DNA from: Pseudaminobacter sp040045035
GTDB lineage: Bacteria; Pseudomonadota; Alphaproteobacteria; Rhizobiales; Rhizobiaceae
Assembly (NCBI RefSeq): GCF_040045035.1
Contig: NZ_JBDZDS010000009.1
Coordinates: 124,001 to 188,000 of the forward strand
DNA: 64,000 nt
Direction of reading: 5' to 3'
Position numbers and translations under genes: made by a program. The notes under the pieces are model-generated. The model was not told the DNA's origin. It searched no databases and saw only the letters and a list, made by a program, of their open reading frames with translations. This document shows, one piece after another, positions 32,983 through 41,661 of the stretch (position 1 is the first letter of the stretch; each line of letters begins with the position of its first letter).

Positions 32983-32999
32983 CGTTTTGAATCGGAACG

Positions 33000-33032
33000 C
33001 AGCCCCAACTGTCTGTCGGGGCTGACTTTTTT
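33000..33032 (+). terminator. Rho-independent terminator after the mfnB-DUF447 operon
   Basis: CAGCCCC (33000-33006) pairs with GGGGCTG (33018-33024) around an 11-base loop, followed by AC and TTTTTT. It lies 18 bases past the DUF447 stop and before the convergent mfnF-like gene. This is the most canonical terminator in the methylotrophy block. Confidence 0.85.
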
Positions 33033-33054
33033 CAGATCAGCCAGGTCTGTGGGT

Positions 33055-34095
33055 TCAGTCCTTATCCTGCGCCAGCAGCGCCAGCGCCGCGGCGGGGGCG
33101 GCGCTGCTCGCCTCGCTGCGGGCATCGTCGCTGGCTGCGATGAGTTCGGCGAAGTCGATGAAGGGCCGCTCCATGCGTTCCGCCAACCGCCCGATCTGCC
33201 AGCGGCCGATGCCGGCGCCCACGACCGGGGCAGCGCTGTCGGCCGCCAGCCTGCCCGCCACGCGGAAGGCGGCGTCGTGGACGGTGCGAAGCTGCTGTTC
33301 GCTGAACCAGCGGGCAAGCTCTCGCCATTCCGGCCGCGTGAGGTCGGAGGCGTCGCGCCCCACCATGCGGGCGAGGCGCGCGATGGAGCCCGCAGCGGTC
33401 TTGGCCTGGCCGTCCGCGGCAGGCTGCTTGTCGTCATTCTCGTCGAGCACGCCGAGGATGCGATGCACGTCGGCAATGGTCGCAAAATATTCGTTCATCA
33501 AGGGCGACATCACGCCCTTGACCGGCGCAGCCGAGGCCACGCCTATGAGGGCACTGCGGGTGAAGCCGGTATAGACCAGCTCGCCGGTGGCCAGCCGCTC
33601 GGCGTCGGTGTAGCCGTCATGCACGACCCGGCCCCCTTGCGCGACAAGGAGATCGGTGGTGGTCGACCCCATGTCGACGAACAGCGCATCACCGGCATGC
33701 TTGGCGACGAAGGCCGCGCTCGCGTGCCAGTTGGCTGAGGCGACGTCGGCGGCAAGCGCGGCCGCCTTGTCGGGCGCGACGAAGCCGGAGCGGCCGGCAT
33801 AGATCAGCGCTTTGCCGCGAAAATGCTCGGTGACGATCCCGAGCAGCGAGGCGATGCCGGCCTCGCGGGAGGGAAAAATGTCGGACAGCTCGCCGGTCAT
33901 GGTGAAGACGTTAAGGCGGCTGCCGGCGAACAGGGGTTGTGCGGCTCGGGCGGCATCGATGAGCCGGTCAAGGCCTAGCCAGATCGGCGTCGCCAGCGTC
34001 AGGGCCTCGACGATGCGCCCGTCCTCGGCGCGGGCGATCTTGAGATGCGCGCCGCCGATGTCGCAGCCAACCACGATGTTCTTTTCTTTGCTCAC
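33055..34095 (-). CDS. MfnF-like protein, H4MPT-linked C1 transfer family
   Basis: 346 residues of the hydantoinase/acetate-kinase-like ASKHA fold. Nucleotide-type loops are VVGCDIGGAHLKIA and FVDMGSTTTDL, with GAGIGRWQIGRLA near the end. The family is annotated as H4MPT-linked C1 transfer pathway protein and includes MfnF, which couples the aminomethylfuran diphosphate to gamma-glutamyltyramine in methanogens. Here the partner in methylofuran is likely a glutamyl-tyrosine. It is convergent with DUF447 and divergent from the HisA-like gene across 45 bases. Confidence 0.88.
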   Translation of the reverse strand: MSKEKNIVVGCDIGGAHLKIARAEDGRIVEALTLATPIWLGLDRLIDAARAAQPLFAGSRLNVFTMTGELSDIFPSREAGIASLLGIVTEHFRGKALIYAGRSGFVAPDKAAALAADVASANWHASAAFVAKHAGDALFVDMGSTTTDLLVAQGGRVVHDGYTDAERLATGELVYTGFTRSALIGVASAAPVKGVMSPLMNEYFATIADVHRILGVLDENDDKQPAADGQAKTAAGSIARLARMVGRDASDLTRPEWRELARWFSEQQLRTVHDAAFRVAGRLAADSAAPVVGAGIGRWQIGRLAERMERPFIDFAELIAASDDARSEASSAAPAAALALLAQDKD

Positions 34096-34140
34096 GCTTC
34101 ACGCTTTCATGGGCTGGAATTGCCGAACCAAGGGTTGCAG

Positions 34141-34854
34141 ATGCGTATCATTCCCGTGCTCGATCTGAAAGGCGGACAGGTGGTGCGCGCCGAGCAGGGA
34201 CGGCGCGACCGCTACCAGCCGATCGTCACACCGCTCAGCGCAAATTCGGATGCGGTGGCTGTGGCCGAAGGGCTGCGGCGGTTGCACCCGTTCCCAACCC
34301 TTTATCTCGCCGATCTCGATGCCATCGAGGGTCGGAGCCCTAACCGCGAGGCGCTGGCGCGGCTGGCCGGGATGCAGGACGCGCCCGAGCTCTGGGTGGA
34401 TGCCGGCTTTGCCGACGCGGCCGGTCTTGAAGCCGCCCTCAAAACGCCGGGGCTGTGTCCGGTGCTTGGCTCGGAATCGCAGACCGACGCGTCGCTGCTG
34501 CGCCGTTTCGCCGGGCATCCGGACCTTATCCTGTCGCTCGATTTCTTCGCGGATGGTTTTCGCGGACCCGCCAGCCTGCTCGAGGAGCCAGACCTATGGC
34601 CGCAGCGGGTGATCGTCATGACGCTGGCAAAGGTGGGCTCGGGGGCAGGGCCAGACTTCGCGCGGCTCCGCGAGATCAAGGCCAGGGCTGGCGGACGCGC
34701 GGTCATTGCCGCCGGCGGAGTGCGCGACGAAGCGGACCTGCGCGAACTGGCTCGCCTTGGCATCGCCGCCGCGCTGGTGGCAACGTCGCTGCATGACGGC
34801 ACGTTGACGCCAGCGCAGATCGCGGCGGTGGTGGGACATGCGGCACGAGCATGA
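34141..34854 (+). CDS. HisA-like TIM-barrel protein of the C1 cluster, function unknown
   Basis: 237 residues, HisA/HisF fold. It starts MRIIPVLDLKGGQVVRA, which carries the usual N-terminal Asp of HisA. LSLDFFADGF gives a second acidic site, and VIAAGGVRDEADL is the phosphate loop. It is isolated from histidine genes and divergent from mfnF, so a different phosphoribosyl-type or triose-type substrate in H4MPT or methylofuran synthesis is more likely. HisA-like proteins recur in such clusters. Real HisA is the alternative but lacks context. Confidence 0.82.
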   Translation: MRIIPVLDLKGGQVVRAEQGRRDRYQPIVTPLSANSDAVAVAEGLRRLHPFPTLYLADLDAIEGRSPNREALARLAGMQDAPELWVDAGFADAAGLEAALKTPGLCPVLGSESQTDASLLRRFAGHPDLILSLDFFADGFRGPASLLEEPDLWPQRVIVMTLAKVGSGAGPDFARLREIKARAGGRAVIAAGGVRDEADLRELARLGIAAALVATSLHDGTLTPAQIAAVVGHAARA

Positions 34855-34904
34855 AACCTCAGCCGACGGCAGAGACCGGCCGAGCAGACATGCACCTACC
34901 CGTC

Positions 34905-34928
34905 CCGCTCGCCTTTCGCGGCGAGCGG
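34905..34928. terminator. Hairpin between the HisA-like gene and fae
   Basis: A perfect 9-base-pair stem, CCGCTCGCC (34905-34913) with its complement (34920-34928) and a six-base loop. It lies in the 207-base gap between two convergent genes. No T-run follows, so it may end or protect transcripts from either side. Confidence 0.45.
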
Positions 34929-35061
34929 AGGGCAAAACGCCTTCCGAAGGGTCACGATGATCCTGCGGATACGAGCTTCAGAACCCCAGAGACTTCATCA
35001 ACCGGCGCCACAGACCTTCCGGCTTCGCAGAGGGTTTTGCCTGGGCGGGGCTGTCTCTTGT

Positions 35062-35571
35062 CTATGAGGCTCCAAAGGGGTGCTTCACGGAATCGCGTTT
35101 CGCAGTCGCCTCGGCCGCCGAAGGCGTGCCTGCGATGGCGCGCTGGATGGCTTCCTTCACGGCCTGGTAGTTGAATTGCTGGATCTTGGCGTCGTCGCTT
35201 GCTTCCCAGTGGATGAAGACGCCGACGCAGATGAAGACGTCGTCGGCTTCCTCGGCCGGGATGATGCCTTCCGCGACGCTGTCCTGGACCGCCTTCGCCA
35301 CGGCGAACTGGGCGGGCCCGAACATCTGCAGCGCCTGCTTGGCGCCCTTGATCGTGACCTTGTTGAAGAGGACGGTGTTCGGTTTGCAGGGAAGGTTGGG
35401 CGTAAGCACCGCCAGAAGCGTGGTGAAGCCGTCCTTGTTGTTGGTGAGCGCGTGACAGAATGCGGATTCGACGGGGCTCCCTCTCGGGCCGATCAGCAAA
35501 TCGACGTGAGCGACCTCGTTGCCGTCGCCGACAAGTGACTCGCCGACCATTACCTTATTGATCTTTGCCAT
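35062..35571 (-). CDS. fae: Formaldehyde-activating enzyme
   Basis: 169 residues, the normal length of Fae. The active-site region is HVDLLIGPRG with His22, and the rest (VESAFCHALTNNKDGFTTLLAVL) is highly typical. Fae speeds condensation of formaldehyde with H4MPT to methylene-H4MPT, the entry to the pathway encoded here. GGAGGAG upstream of ATG 35571 is a strong ribosome site. A 154-base gap separates it from the CitG-like gene, so it probably also has its own promoter, as expected for a very abundant enzyme. Confidence 0.97.
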   Translation of the reverse strand: MAKINKVMVGESLVGDGNEVAHVDLLIGPRGSPVESAFCHALTNNKDGFTTLLAVLTPNLPCKPNTVLFNKVTIKGAKQALQMFGPAQFAVAKAVQDSVAEGIIPAEEADDVFICVGVFIHWEASDDAKIQQFNYQAVKEAIQRAIAGTPSAAEATAKRDSVKHPFGAS

Positions 35572-35725
35572 GCCAATTCTCCTCCAAGACACAATTATGG
35601 TGCCCACTGATGCCGCTCTCGAGCACGCCCGATGGGCAGCTATCCTTGTTGGCAGCGTCCGGAAAACCCGGACCGGTTGGCTAGATAGCTGCGAAAGCAC
35701 TGCTTCCGCCGCGGAAATTCAAACA

Positions 35726-36583
35726 TCAACCCGGCGCTTTCGCAAGGTGAGCCCCCAGATTGTGGACTAAAAGACAAGCAACGGTGAGGTCCGCCGAGGT
35801 GCCGGGATTGATGTCTCTGGCCTTGAGCCGGGCATCGAAGGCCAAAAGTACTTCGATGCGCGTTTTTTCGTCGCCGGCGGCCTGGAATTCGCGCCGGACG
35901 GAAGTGGCCTCCGCGCGCACCGCCTCGGCGATCTCGGCTCCGTGCTTGCGCAGGATGTGGCTGTCCGGAAAGGCGGTCAGGAATTCCAGATAGGCATGCA
36001 CGGCCGGCCACATGCCATGCTCGCCGCGTGCCACGGCCGCCCAAACAGCCGGCAAGCCCGCTTCGAAGATGTCGGCAAAGCCGGTGACATATTGGCTGCC
36101 GATGCGGTCGCGGCCGGAGGCCTCGCGCATTGCCTCGAGCAGCCCGGCCGTGGGGCGCTCATGCACGTCGTGCTTGGGTGCCTCGCCCAGCCCGCCCGGC
36201 GAGGCGAGCACGATCGCCTCGAACACGGCGGCGGTGTCGTCTAGGTCGATCGCATCGAGCACCCGCCGCAGATTGGCGCGCAGGTCAGCACCTTCCATTG
36301 CGGCCGCGGCGGCAAGCGGCGCGCAGAGCAGGACGATGCCGAGATTGGTGTTGGTGCCGACGGCGTCGCGCGTGGCGCGCACCGCTTCGCGGATACGCGA
36401 GCCAAGCGACAGCTCCGAATCAGTAAGCGGCGCCGACGAGACCCGCGCGCTGGTCAAAAACTGCTCCGTCGTCATGCGATGCCCGTCGGCGAAGCGATGC
36501 ACATTGCCGGGCTTCAGCGCGTCGATTTCCTGCCGGCAGGCGTCCTCATAGGCGGCGCGGATGATTTCGCGGGACACCGTCAT
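35726..36583 (-). CDS. CitG-like triphosphoribosyl-dephospho-CoA synthase homologue in the H4MPT operon
   Basis: 285 residues. Family marks: ALKPGNVHRF near the start, VGTNTNLGIVLLCAPL, and NPGTSADLTVACLLV at the end. True CitG/MdcB use ATP to attach a ribosyl-triphosphate through an alpha-glycosidic bond with loss of adenine, for citrate or malonate decarboxylase. No such enzyme is nearby; the gene overlaps a RimK-like ligase and follows mch. A role in making the alpha-linked ribose of H4MPT is a reasonable hypothesis (see findings). Confidence 0.87.
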   Translation of the reverse strand: MTVSREIIRAAYEDACRQEIDALKPGNVHRFADGHRMTTEQFLTSARVSSAPLTDSELSLGSRIREAVRATRDAVGTNTNLGIVLLCAPLAAAAAMEGADLRANLRRVLDAIDLDDTAAVFEAIVLASPGGLGEAPKHDVHERPTAGLLEAMREASGRDRIGSQYVTGFADIFEAGLPAVWAAVARGEHGMWPAVHAYLEFLTAFPDSHILRKHGAEIAEAVRAEATSVRREFQAAGDEKTRIEVLLAFDARLKARDINPGTSADLTVACLLVHNLGAHLAKAPG

Positions 36584-37533
36584 CCGCGCAGTGCCGCCGC
36601 GCCTTCGGCCTCAGGCGCTGTTTCGACCAGCTTCAGCGCCGGGCGGCCGTCTACGGCCTCCACCAGCGCCTCGGCGATGGCGTCGGCTATGCTGACCTGC
36701 GCCACCGATTGCAGGCCCGACCAGGCCGGCATGCTGTTGACCTCGAGCACGAAGAAACGGCCCTCGGCGTCGGCCACAATGTCTACCCCGGCAAAGGCGG
36801 TGCCAACCGCCGAAGCGGACGCCAGCGCCAGAGCCTCAAGCTCGGTATCGGCTTCCGCAATGTGCTCGGGCGTGGCGCCGCGGTTGACGTTGGTGATCCA
36901 GTCCTCGCCGCGCCGCGCCATCATGGCCACCACCCGGCCAGCGCAGACGAAGACGCGATAGTCGCGAAAGGGCGGGCCCGCGCGCGCGACATAGCGCTGG
37001 AGGTAATAGACCCCGTTGATCTCCTCCTCGGCGGGGAGGTCGGCCATCTCGCGGACCAACCGGATGCCGCGGCCCTGGGCGCCGAATAGGGGCTTCAGTA
37101 CCAGCGGCCCCGATGCTGCCTCGCGGGTCACGACGGCCTGCGCCGCCGCCAGTCCTTCCACGGCGAAGGTGGCCGGGGTCGGCAGGCCGGCTTGGTGCAA
37201 CAGGAAGGTCGTCGTCGACTTGTCGACGCAGTTCTCGATCGCCTTGGCCGAGTTCCAGACCGGCACGCCGAGCCTGCCCAGAGCGTGCAGCACGCCGAGC
37301 CGGCGGGTGATCGCCTCGAACGATCCCGCCGAGATCGAGCGCACCAGCACGGCGTCCGGCAACGATCCGTCCTCGAAGCCGGGAACGGCGAGGCCGGAGG
37401 AGCTTTCCGTGTCGAAGCCTATGGCCGATAGCGATGCTGTTACGGTCTCGCAGCCGCGTCGCTGGATGGCCGCGACGAGGCCCCGGGACTGCGCGCCGGA
37501 ATTGTCGTTGACGACGAGTATCCTTGCCTTCAC
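36580..37533 (-). CDS. RimK-like ATP-grasp glutamate ligase of the H4MPT/methylofuran operon
   Basis: 317 residues of the RimK/MptN ATP-grasp family: PVWNSAKAIENCVDKSTTTFLL, LVLKPLFGAQGRGIRLV binding ATP, and VDIVADAEGRFFVLEVNSMPAWSGLQ with metal ligands. Related ligases add glutamate to H4MPT (MptN) or coenzyme F420 (CofF). Methylofuran in Methylorubrum bears a long glutamate chain, so this enzyme could extend that chain or act on H4MPT. It lies six bases after mch and overlaps the CitG-like gene. Confidence 0.86.
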   Translation of the reverse strand: MKARILVVNDNSGAQSRGLVAAIQRRGCETVTASLSAIGFDTESSSGLAVPGFEDGSLPDAVLVRSISAGSFEAITRRLGVLHALGRLGVPVWNSAKAIENCVDKSTTTFLLHQAGLPTPATFAVEGLAAAQAVVTREAASGPLVLKPLFGAQGRGIRLVREMADLPAEEEINGVYYLQRYVARAGPPFRDYRVFVCAGRVVAMMARRGEDWITNVNRGATPEHIAEADTELEALALASASAVGTAFAGVDIVADAEGRFFVLEVNSMPAWSGLQSVAQVSIADAIAEALVEAVDGRPALKLVETAPEAEGAAALRG

Positions 37534-37539
37534 GCGCTT

Positions 37540-38496
37540 CTAGCCCAGGCTCTTTTCCAGCATCGTCAGATCGCGGCTGCCGGTACGGAACGTATCGCCG
37601 GTTTCGACCGCCGTCACGATGACTTCGGCCGGGCTGAACAGCAGCGGGTCGATGGCATAGAAGTCGCCCCTGAAGTGCCTGAAGACCTCGGCAAAGGGGC
37701 GCCCATGGTCGCGCGAGGCGCTGCTCGGCATCTTTTCGGCCAGGTCGCGGGCGTCGCTGGCGGAGCCGCGCACGAAAAGCTGCACCAGCCCGCCATAGAT
37801 GATGGCGTCGTTGGTGCGGCCCATCGCGGTCAGGAAATCCGGATGCGGCGCGGGGATGGGGGCGGTGCCGACGCCGTCGACGATATGGTCGAGCGGGAAT
37901 TTGAGATCGTTGGCCTTGTGCATTGCGACCTCCAGCACGCGGCTGACGATCTGCACTGCGCCGGCGATGCTTTGCGTCGGCGCATAGACGAAGGTGAGGT
38001 TTTCCGGCGCGAGCCCTGTCGCCGCCGCCACCTTTTCCACCACGGGGGCGGGCGGCGGCTTCCCGGTCTCAAGCACGATGACGGTCTGCGCCGCCTTTTC
38101 GTGGTAGCAAAGCGTCGCAAACAGCGGCTCGACACGCGCCAGGACGCGCACCGGCCCCGAACCCATGGCGAAATAATTGCCGCTCGACAGGTTCCAGCCG
38201 GCATATTGGCTGGCCAGGCAGGCGATCACCGGCTGCGAGGAGCGGACTTCGACGTTGAGCGGCCATTTGCCGGCCGCGCGGTTCATGACGGTCGAAAGCG
38301 TACCCAGCCCGCCCATGGTCATTTCGGCCATGCGCAGGCCGGCCTCGATGCTGCCTAGGGCGCTGGCGCCCGCATCGATCAGGCGTTCGCCTAGCGGGCC
38401 GGTGGAAATCGAGACGCGCAGTCGCTCGGCATCGTCGACCATGCTTTGGGCGATACGGACGGCGTTGTCATTGAGAAACGCGGAACCGTCTTTCAT
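37540..38496 (-). CDS. mch: Methenyl-H4MPT cyclohydrolase
   Basis: 318 residues, matching the archaeal-type Mch family from start (LNDNAVRIAQSMVDDAE) to the substrate-binding stretches WNLSSGNYFAMGSGPVR and GRTNDAIIYGG. It hydrolyses methenyl-H4MPT to 5-formyl-H4MPT, between MtdB and the Fhc complex. It overlaps the ATP-grasp gene upstream by four bases. All enzymes of the linear pathway are present within 12 kb. Confidence 0.97.
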   Translation of the reverse strand: MKDGSAFLNDNAVRIAQSMVDDAERLRVSISTGPLGERLIDAGASALGSIEAGLRMAEMTMGGLGTLSTVMNRAAGKWPLNVEVRSSQPVIACLASQYAGWNLSSGNYFAMGSGPVRVLARVEPLFATLCYHEKAAQTVIVLETGKPPPAPVVEKVAAATGLAPENLTFVYAPTQSIAGAVQIVSRVLEVAMHKANDLKFPLDHIVDGVGTAPIPAPHPDFLTAMGRTNDAIIYGGLVQLFVRGSASDARDLAEKMPSSASRDHGRPFAEVFRHFRGDFYAIDPLLFSPAEVIVTAVETGDTFRTGSRDLTMLEKSLG

Positions 38497-39623
38497 GGTC
38501 GCTCTCCCTCCCAGTTGTGCTGCAATGTTCTAGTGCGTTCGGCCAGGGTCCGCCGCGCCGCCTCGGCGCTGGGGCCGCGGGCAAAGATCGTGCAGACCGG
38601 ATCGCCCGCCTGGAGTGCGGTGCCGGCGGATTGGCGGTCCGCGACCCAGTCGGGCCATGCGATTGCGGGAAAGCTGCCCACCGGCCGGTCGGCATAGGCA
38701 ATCGTCGAGGCCATGCAATCCGTAAAGCGGGGCAGCCGACAGGGCTCGCCGCGCGCGGCGCAAAGATGCGCCTCGATGAGCGGGGCGTCGTCGGCATCGA
38801 ATATGTCGAGCGTGGCGCCGGGACGTGGGTTGATCTCGAGCAGATGATAGCCGTCCGTGCTGCGGATCAGGTCTGCGCTGCACAGGCCGACAAGGCCGGC
38901 GCGGCGGGTGAGCGCGGAGAGCCAGCCGCCGATGGTCGCCGCGTCGCCGCGGTCGAAGCGCCGCAGGCGCACCGCCCCGCCATAGCGGTAGGGCGCATTC
39001 GGGGCAGGCGACAGGAACTGCCGGCTGAAGCCGACGACGTGGGCGCTATCGCCGTCGCCCACGAACAGGGCCGAGACGTTAGCACCGGCGATGCGGCGCT
39101 GGAAGTAGCGGCCGGGCTGCGCCGCGTCGCCATTGGCCGGGCGAACATGGGTTCCGCCCGCGCCGCCGTCTCGCTTCACCAGCCAGTTTTCCGGGTCTGC
39201 GGGCGGCTCGCGCCGCAGCGCCGGATGCGGGATGCCGAGTTCGGCGCAGTCGGCGGCAAAGGCTTCGGGATTTTTCACCCGGCGGATCGCCTCGCCGCCG
39301 CAGCCGGCGAGCGGGAAGCGTCGGGCGATGGCATCTATGAGGTCGGGCTGGCGCTCGAAGCCGGAGCCACAGACGACCGCGGCCGGCTGCTCCGTCCCGG
39401 CAAGCTGAGCCAGCGTCTCCACGACCCGGGCCGCCTCTATGCCGTTGTGCAGGTCGCCGGGCAGCACGACGGCGCGGTCCGCGAGCGCGCGCGTGTCGTC
39501 GTCGCAGAAAAGGTCGGCGACGAGGGCACGGTAGCCGGCCCGCCGTGCCGCCGCGGCCAGCGCACGGCCGGATATCGCCGCGATAAGAACGGCCCCGGAT
39601 TTATTTTGCGATCTCGCGGGCAA
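38493..39623 (-). CDS. ATP-grasp ligase (MfnD-like, methylofuran synthesis)
   Basis: 376 residues. The ATP-grasp core has NWLVKRDGGAGGTHVRP and, near residue 270, GYHLLEINPRPGATLDIFD with the Mg ligands Glu and Asn. Its N-terminal part resembles a Rossmann-like preATP domain. The family sits between mtdB and mch in many methylotrophs (ORF5). Homology to the tyramine-glutamate ligase MfnD suggests it makes the gamma-glutamyl-tyrosine or tyramine unit of methylofuran. The start overlaps mtdB by 23 bases. Confidence 0.86.
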   Translation of the reverse strand: MPARSQNKSGAVLIAAISGRALAAAARRAGYRALVADLFCDDDTRALADRAVVLPGDLHNGIEAARVVETLAQLAGTEQPAAVVCGSGFERQPDLIDAIARRFPLAGCGGEAIRRVKNPEAFAADCAELGIPHPALRREPPADPENWLVKRDGGAGGTHVRPANGDAAQPGRYFQRRIAGANVSALFVGDGDSAHVVGFSRQFLSPAPNAPYRYGGAVRLRRFDRGDAATIGGWLSALTRRAGLVGLCSADLIRSTDGYHLLEINPRPGATLDIFDADDAPLIEAHLCAARGEPCRLPRFTDCMASTIAYADRPVGSFPAIAWPDWVADRQSAGTALQAGDPVCTIFARGPSAEAARRTLAERTRTLQHNWEGERP

Positions 39624-40497
39624 GGGAAAATGCGTCCTGAAAATCGAATGCGACCGCCTTATCGGCTTCTATCATCTTTTGAAACAAACCGAATTCGGTC
39701 TTGTACTTGACGCCGCCGATGGCCAACGGACCGATGCCGACAGCCTTTGTCGCTTCGATCGGGTCGCCGTTGGCGTTGACCGCCAGGCCTTCGATGCCCG
39801 CCGGCGGCACGGCGTTGACGTCGGCGGCAATGAGCAGGTCGCGGGTTGCGGCGAGCGCATCGTGCGACAGCACCTGCACGCCTGCCTTTGCGGCGCAAAG
39901 CACCACCTCGCTCGCGCCGACCGCTGCGGCTTTCTTTTCGTCTGTCGAGCCGTCGACGGGTGTGACCGTTACGCCGAAGCGGCCCTGTATCTGGTCGGCG
40001 ATCTTCCCCACGCGCTCGATGCCATCATAACCGACGATTGTCACCTTGGCGCCTTCGCGTGCGGCAATGACCGCCGTGCAGAAGCCGACCACCCCGGTCG
40101 CGCCGAACACGGCGATGTGGGTGTCCTTCAGGCCGCGCTCGAACTTCTTCTGAAGCAGCTTCTCGACCTTGGCGACCATGGCGGCGGCGGTGGTGAAGGA
40201 GCCGGCTGGATCGGCGAACACCGAGATCTTGAAGGGCGGCACCATGGCCTTCTTCGCCGCGTCGAACATGTCCATCGCCAGCGACGCGTCCTTGCCGGCG
40301 ATGAAGATGCCGGTGTCGACGCCGGCATCCGGCGGGCGCGAGAAGATCGCGTCCTGCACGAGGCCGGTGACCTCGGCAAGGGTGACGCCGACATAGGGGA
40401 CGACCGCATCGAAGCCGGCGTCGACCGCCATGTTTACGTCGAACGGGCTCATATGCTTGAGCGGCGTGATCATGTGCAGGATGTGTTTGCGGGCCAT
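39601..40497 (-). CDS. mtdB: Methylene-H4MPT dehydrogenase MtdB
   Basis: 298 residues. Start MARKHILHMITPLKHMSPFDVNMAVDAGFD and the nucleotide-binding motif FGATGVVGFCTA are characteristic. MtdB oxidises methylene-H4MPT to methenyl-H4MPT using NAD or NADP, following Fae. MtdA, the paralogue that also uses tetrahydrofolate, is shorter and differs; the location among H4MPT genes supports MtdB. It follows mptG by 57 bases. Confidence 0.94.
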   Translation of the reverse strand: MARKHILHMITPLKHMSPFDVNMAVDAGFDAVVPYVGVTLAEVTGLVQDAIFSRPPDAGVDTGIFIAGKDASLAMDMFDAAKKAMVPPFKISVFADPAGSFTTAAAMVAKVEKLLQKKFERGLKDTHIAVFGATGVVGFCTAVIAAREGAKVTIVGYDGIERVGKIADQIQGRFGVTVTPVDGSTDEKKAAAVGASEVVLCAAKAGVQVLSHDALAATRDLLIAADVNAVPPAGIEGLAVNANGDPIEATKAVGIGPLAIGGVKYKTEFGLFQKMIEADKAVAFDFQDAFSLAREIAK

Positions 40498-40554
40498 GAC
40501 GTGTCTTCCTGGCTGTGATTGAGGATGCCGGCGTGTGGCCGGGTATCCGTTGCT

Positions 40555-41517
40555 CTAACTGCCGACGAGATTCAGCACCGATGTGCTTATTCCGGCCCCC
40601 GCATTTCGACCCCGCACGATCCTGGTTTCGATCCCTTCCGGCAACGGGCCGGCCTCGCCGACGATCGCTTCCGCCTCCGCAGCCGGCGCGAAGGCGAAGC
40701 CCGTCGGTCCCCAGGAACTCTGGCCGATGCCGACCGCGCCGCCCTCGGCAAGGCGATGCGCTATCGCCTCGACGCGCCTGCTGGTGAAAATACCGCCCTG
40801 GGCCGGCGCGAAATAGGCGCCGATCAGGGCCTGGATGGCGGTGATGGCCGCCCCGAAGGCGGGCAGGTCGTGCTCCACCAGGGCCGGCATCACACCCATC
40901 AGCACGTGACGGCAGATTTCTCCGGCGCTGGCGGCAGGAAAGGGCGGCAGGTCGCGGAAAGCCTCGATCTCGTCCGTCCCATGGATGCCGTCCCTGTCCT
41001 TGTCCAGGATCAGGATGACGCGCCAATCGTCGGGAAAGGGCAGGCGGGCGATCACCGGGGGCTGCTTGCCGCTGTCGTCCTTGCCGGCGTCGACGATCAA
41101 CCCGCCGCTCGCGAAGCTGGCGATGCCGATGCCGGAGCGCTCGCCCCGGCCGAGCAATATGGCGTCGGCGGCGGTGTCCAGCGGCAGTTTGTGCAAGGTG
41201 CGCAGCGCCGCGGCCACCGCGATGGCGATCTGCGTGCCGGAGCCGAGCCCGGCATGGGGCGGAATAGCCTGCTCGACCACCAGCCGGTGCGGCGTGCCGA
41301 TGCCGAGATGCTGCGAAAGCCGGTTCAGATGTTCAGCCGCGCGCGCGGCATCGGGGCCGTGGGCGCTGGCCTCGTGGGCGCGCGACAGCGTCACCACCGT
41401 TTCCGGTTCGCTCAGCGGCAGGCCGAGGCTGCCGAAACGGCGTCCAGCATCGCCGCTCAGGTCGAGGAACCCGAGATGCAGCCTTGCCGGCACTTTTATG
41501 GTTACGGAGTTAGACAT
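40555..41517 (-). CDS. mptG: Beta-ribofuranosylaminobenzene 5'-phosphate synthase
   Basis: 320 residues of the GHMP-related beta-RFAP synthase family, with PARLHLGFLDLSG at the start, IPPHAGLGSGTQIAIAVAAAL as the glycine-rich loop and GQSSWGPTGFAF near the end. It makes the first committed H4MPT intermediate from PRPP and para-aminobenzoate, releasing CO2 and PPi. ATG 41517 (MSNSVTIKV) was chosen over an upstream in-frame ATG at 41544. It starts a minus-strand operon that runs to fae and is divergent from the pterin dehydratase gene. Confidence 0.94.
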   Translation of the reverse strand: MSNSVTIKVPARLHLGFLDLSGDAGRRFGSLGLPLSEPETVVTLSRAHEASAHGPDAARAAEHLNRLSQHLGIGTPHRLVVEQAIPPHAGLGSGTQIAIAVAAALRTLHKLPLDTAADAILLGRGERSGIGIASFASGGLIVDAGKDDSGKQPPVIARLPFPDDWRVILILDKDRDGIHGTDEIEAFRDLPPFPAASAGEICRHVLMGVMPALVEHDLPAFGAAITAIQALIGAYFAPAQGGIFTSRRVEAIAHRLAEGGAVGIGQSSWGPTGFAFAPAAEAEAIVGEAGPLPEGIETRIVRGRNAGAGISTSVLNLVGS

Positions 41518-41532
41518 CTGCCCCCATGTGGG

Positions 41533-41550
41533 TGCATCATACATGCATCA
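41533..41550. promoter_or_regulatory. Direct repeat in the mptG / pterin dehydratase divergent promoter region
   Basis: TGCATCA occurs at 41533-41539 and 41544-41550, 11 bases apart, which is about one turn of DNA. It lies within the 144-base gap between two divergent operons carrying H4MPT genes. The spacing suits a tandem regulator site. With only seven bases per copy it may be chance. Confidence 0.35.
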
Positions 41551-41661
41551 CAGTAGTTTAGGTGCCCGGCTCCATGATAACTGCTTTCGTCATTGGAGCA
41601 AGCGGGAGGAAAGGAATCACATGCGCGCCTGCAAAACTCTGTGGGATAGGTGGAGGCGACC

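Noticed and set aside
35726..36583. Calling the CitG-like gene a citrate lyase or malonate decarboxylase accessory gene
   Set aside because: No lyase or decarboxylase genes are nearby and the gene is coupled to H4MPT genes.
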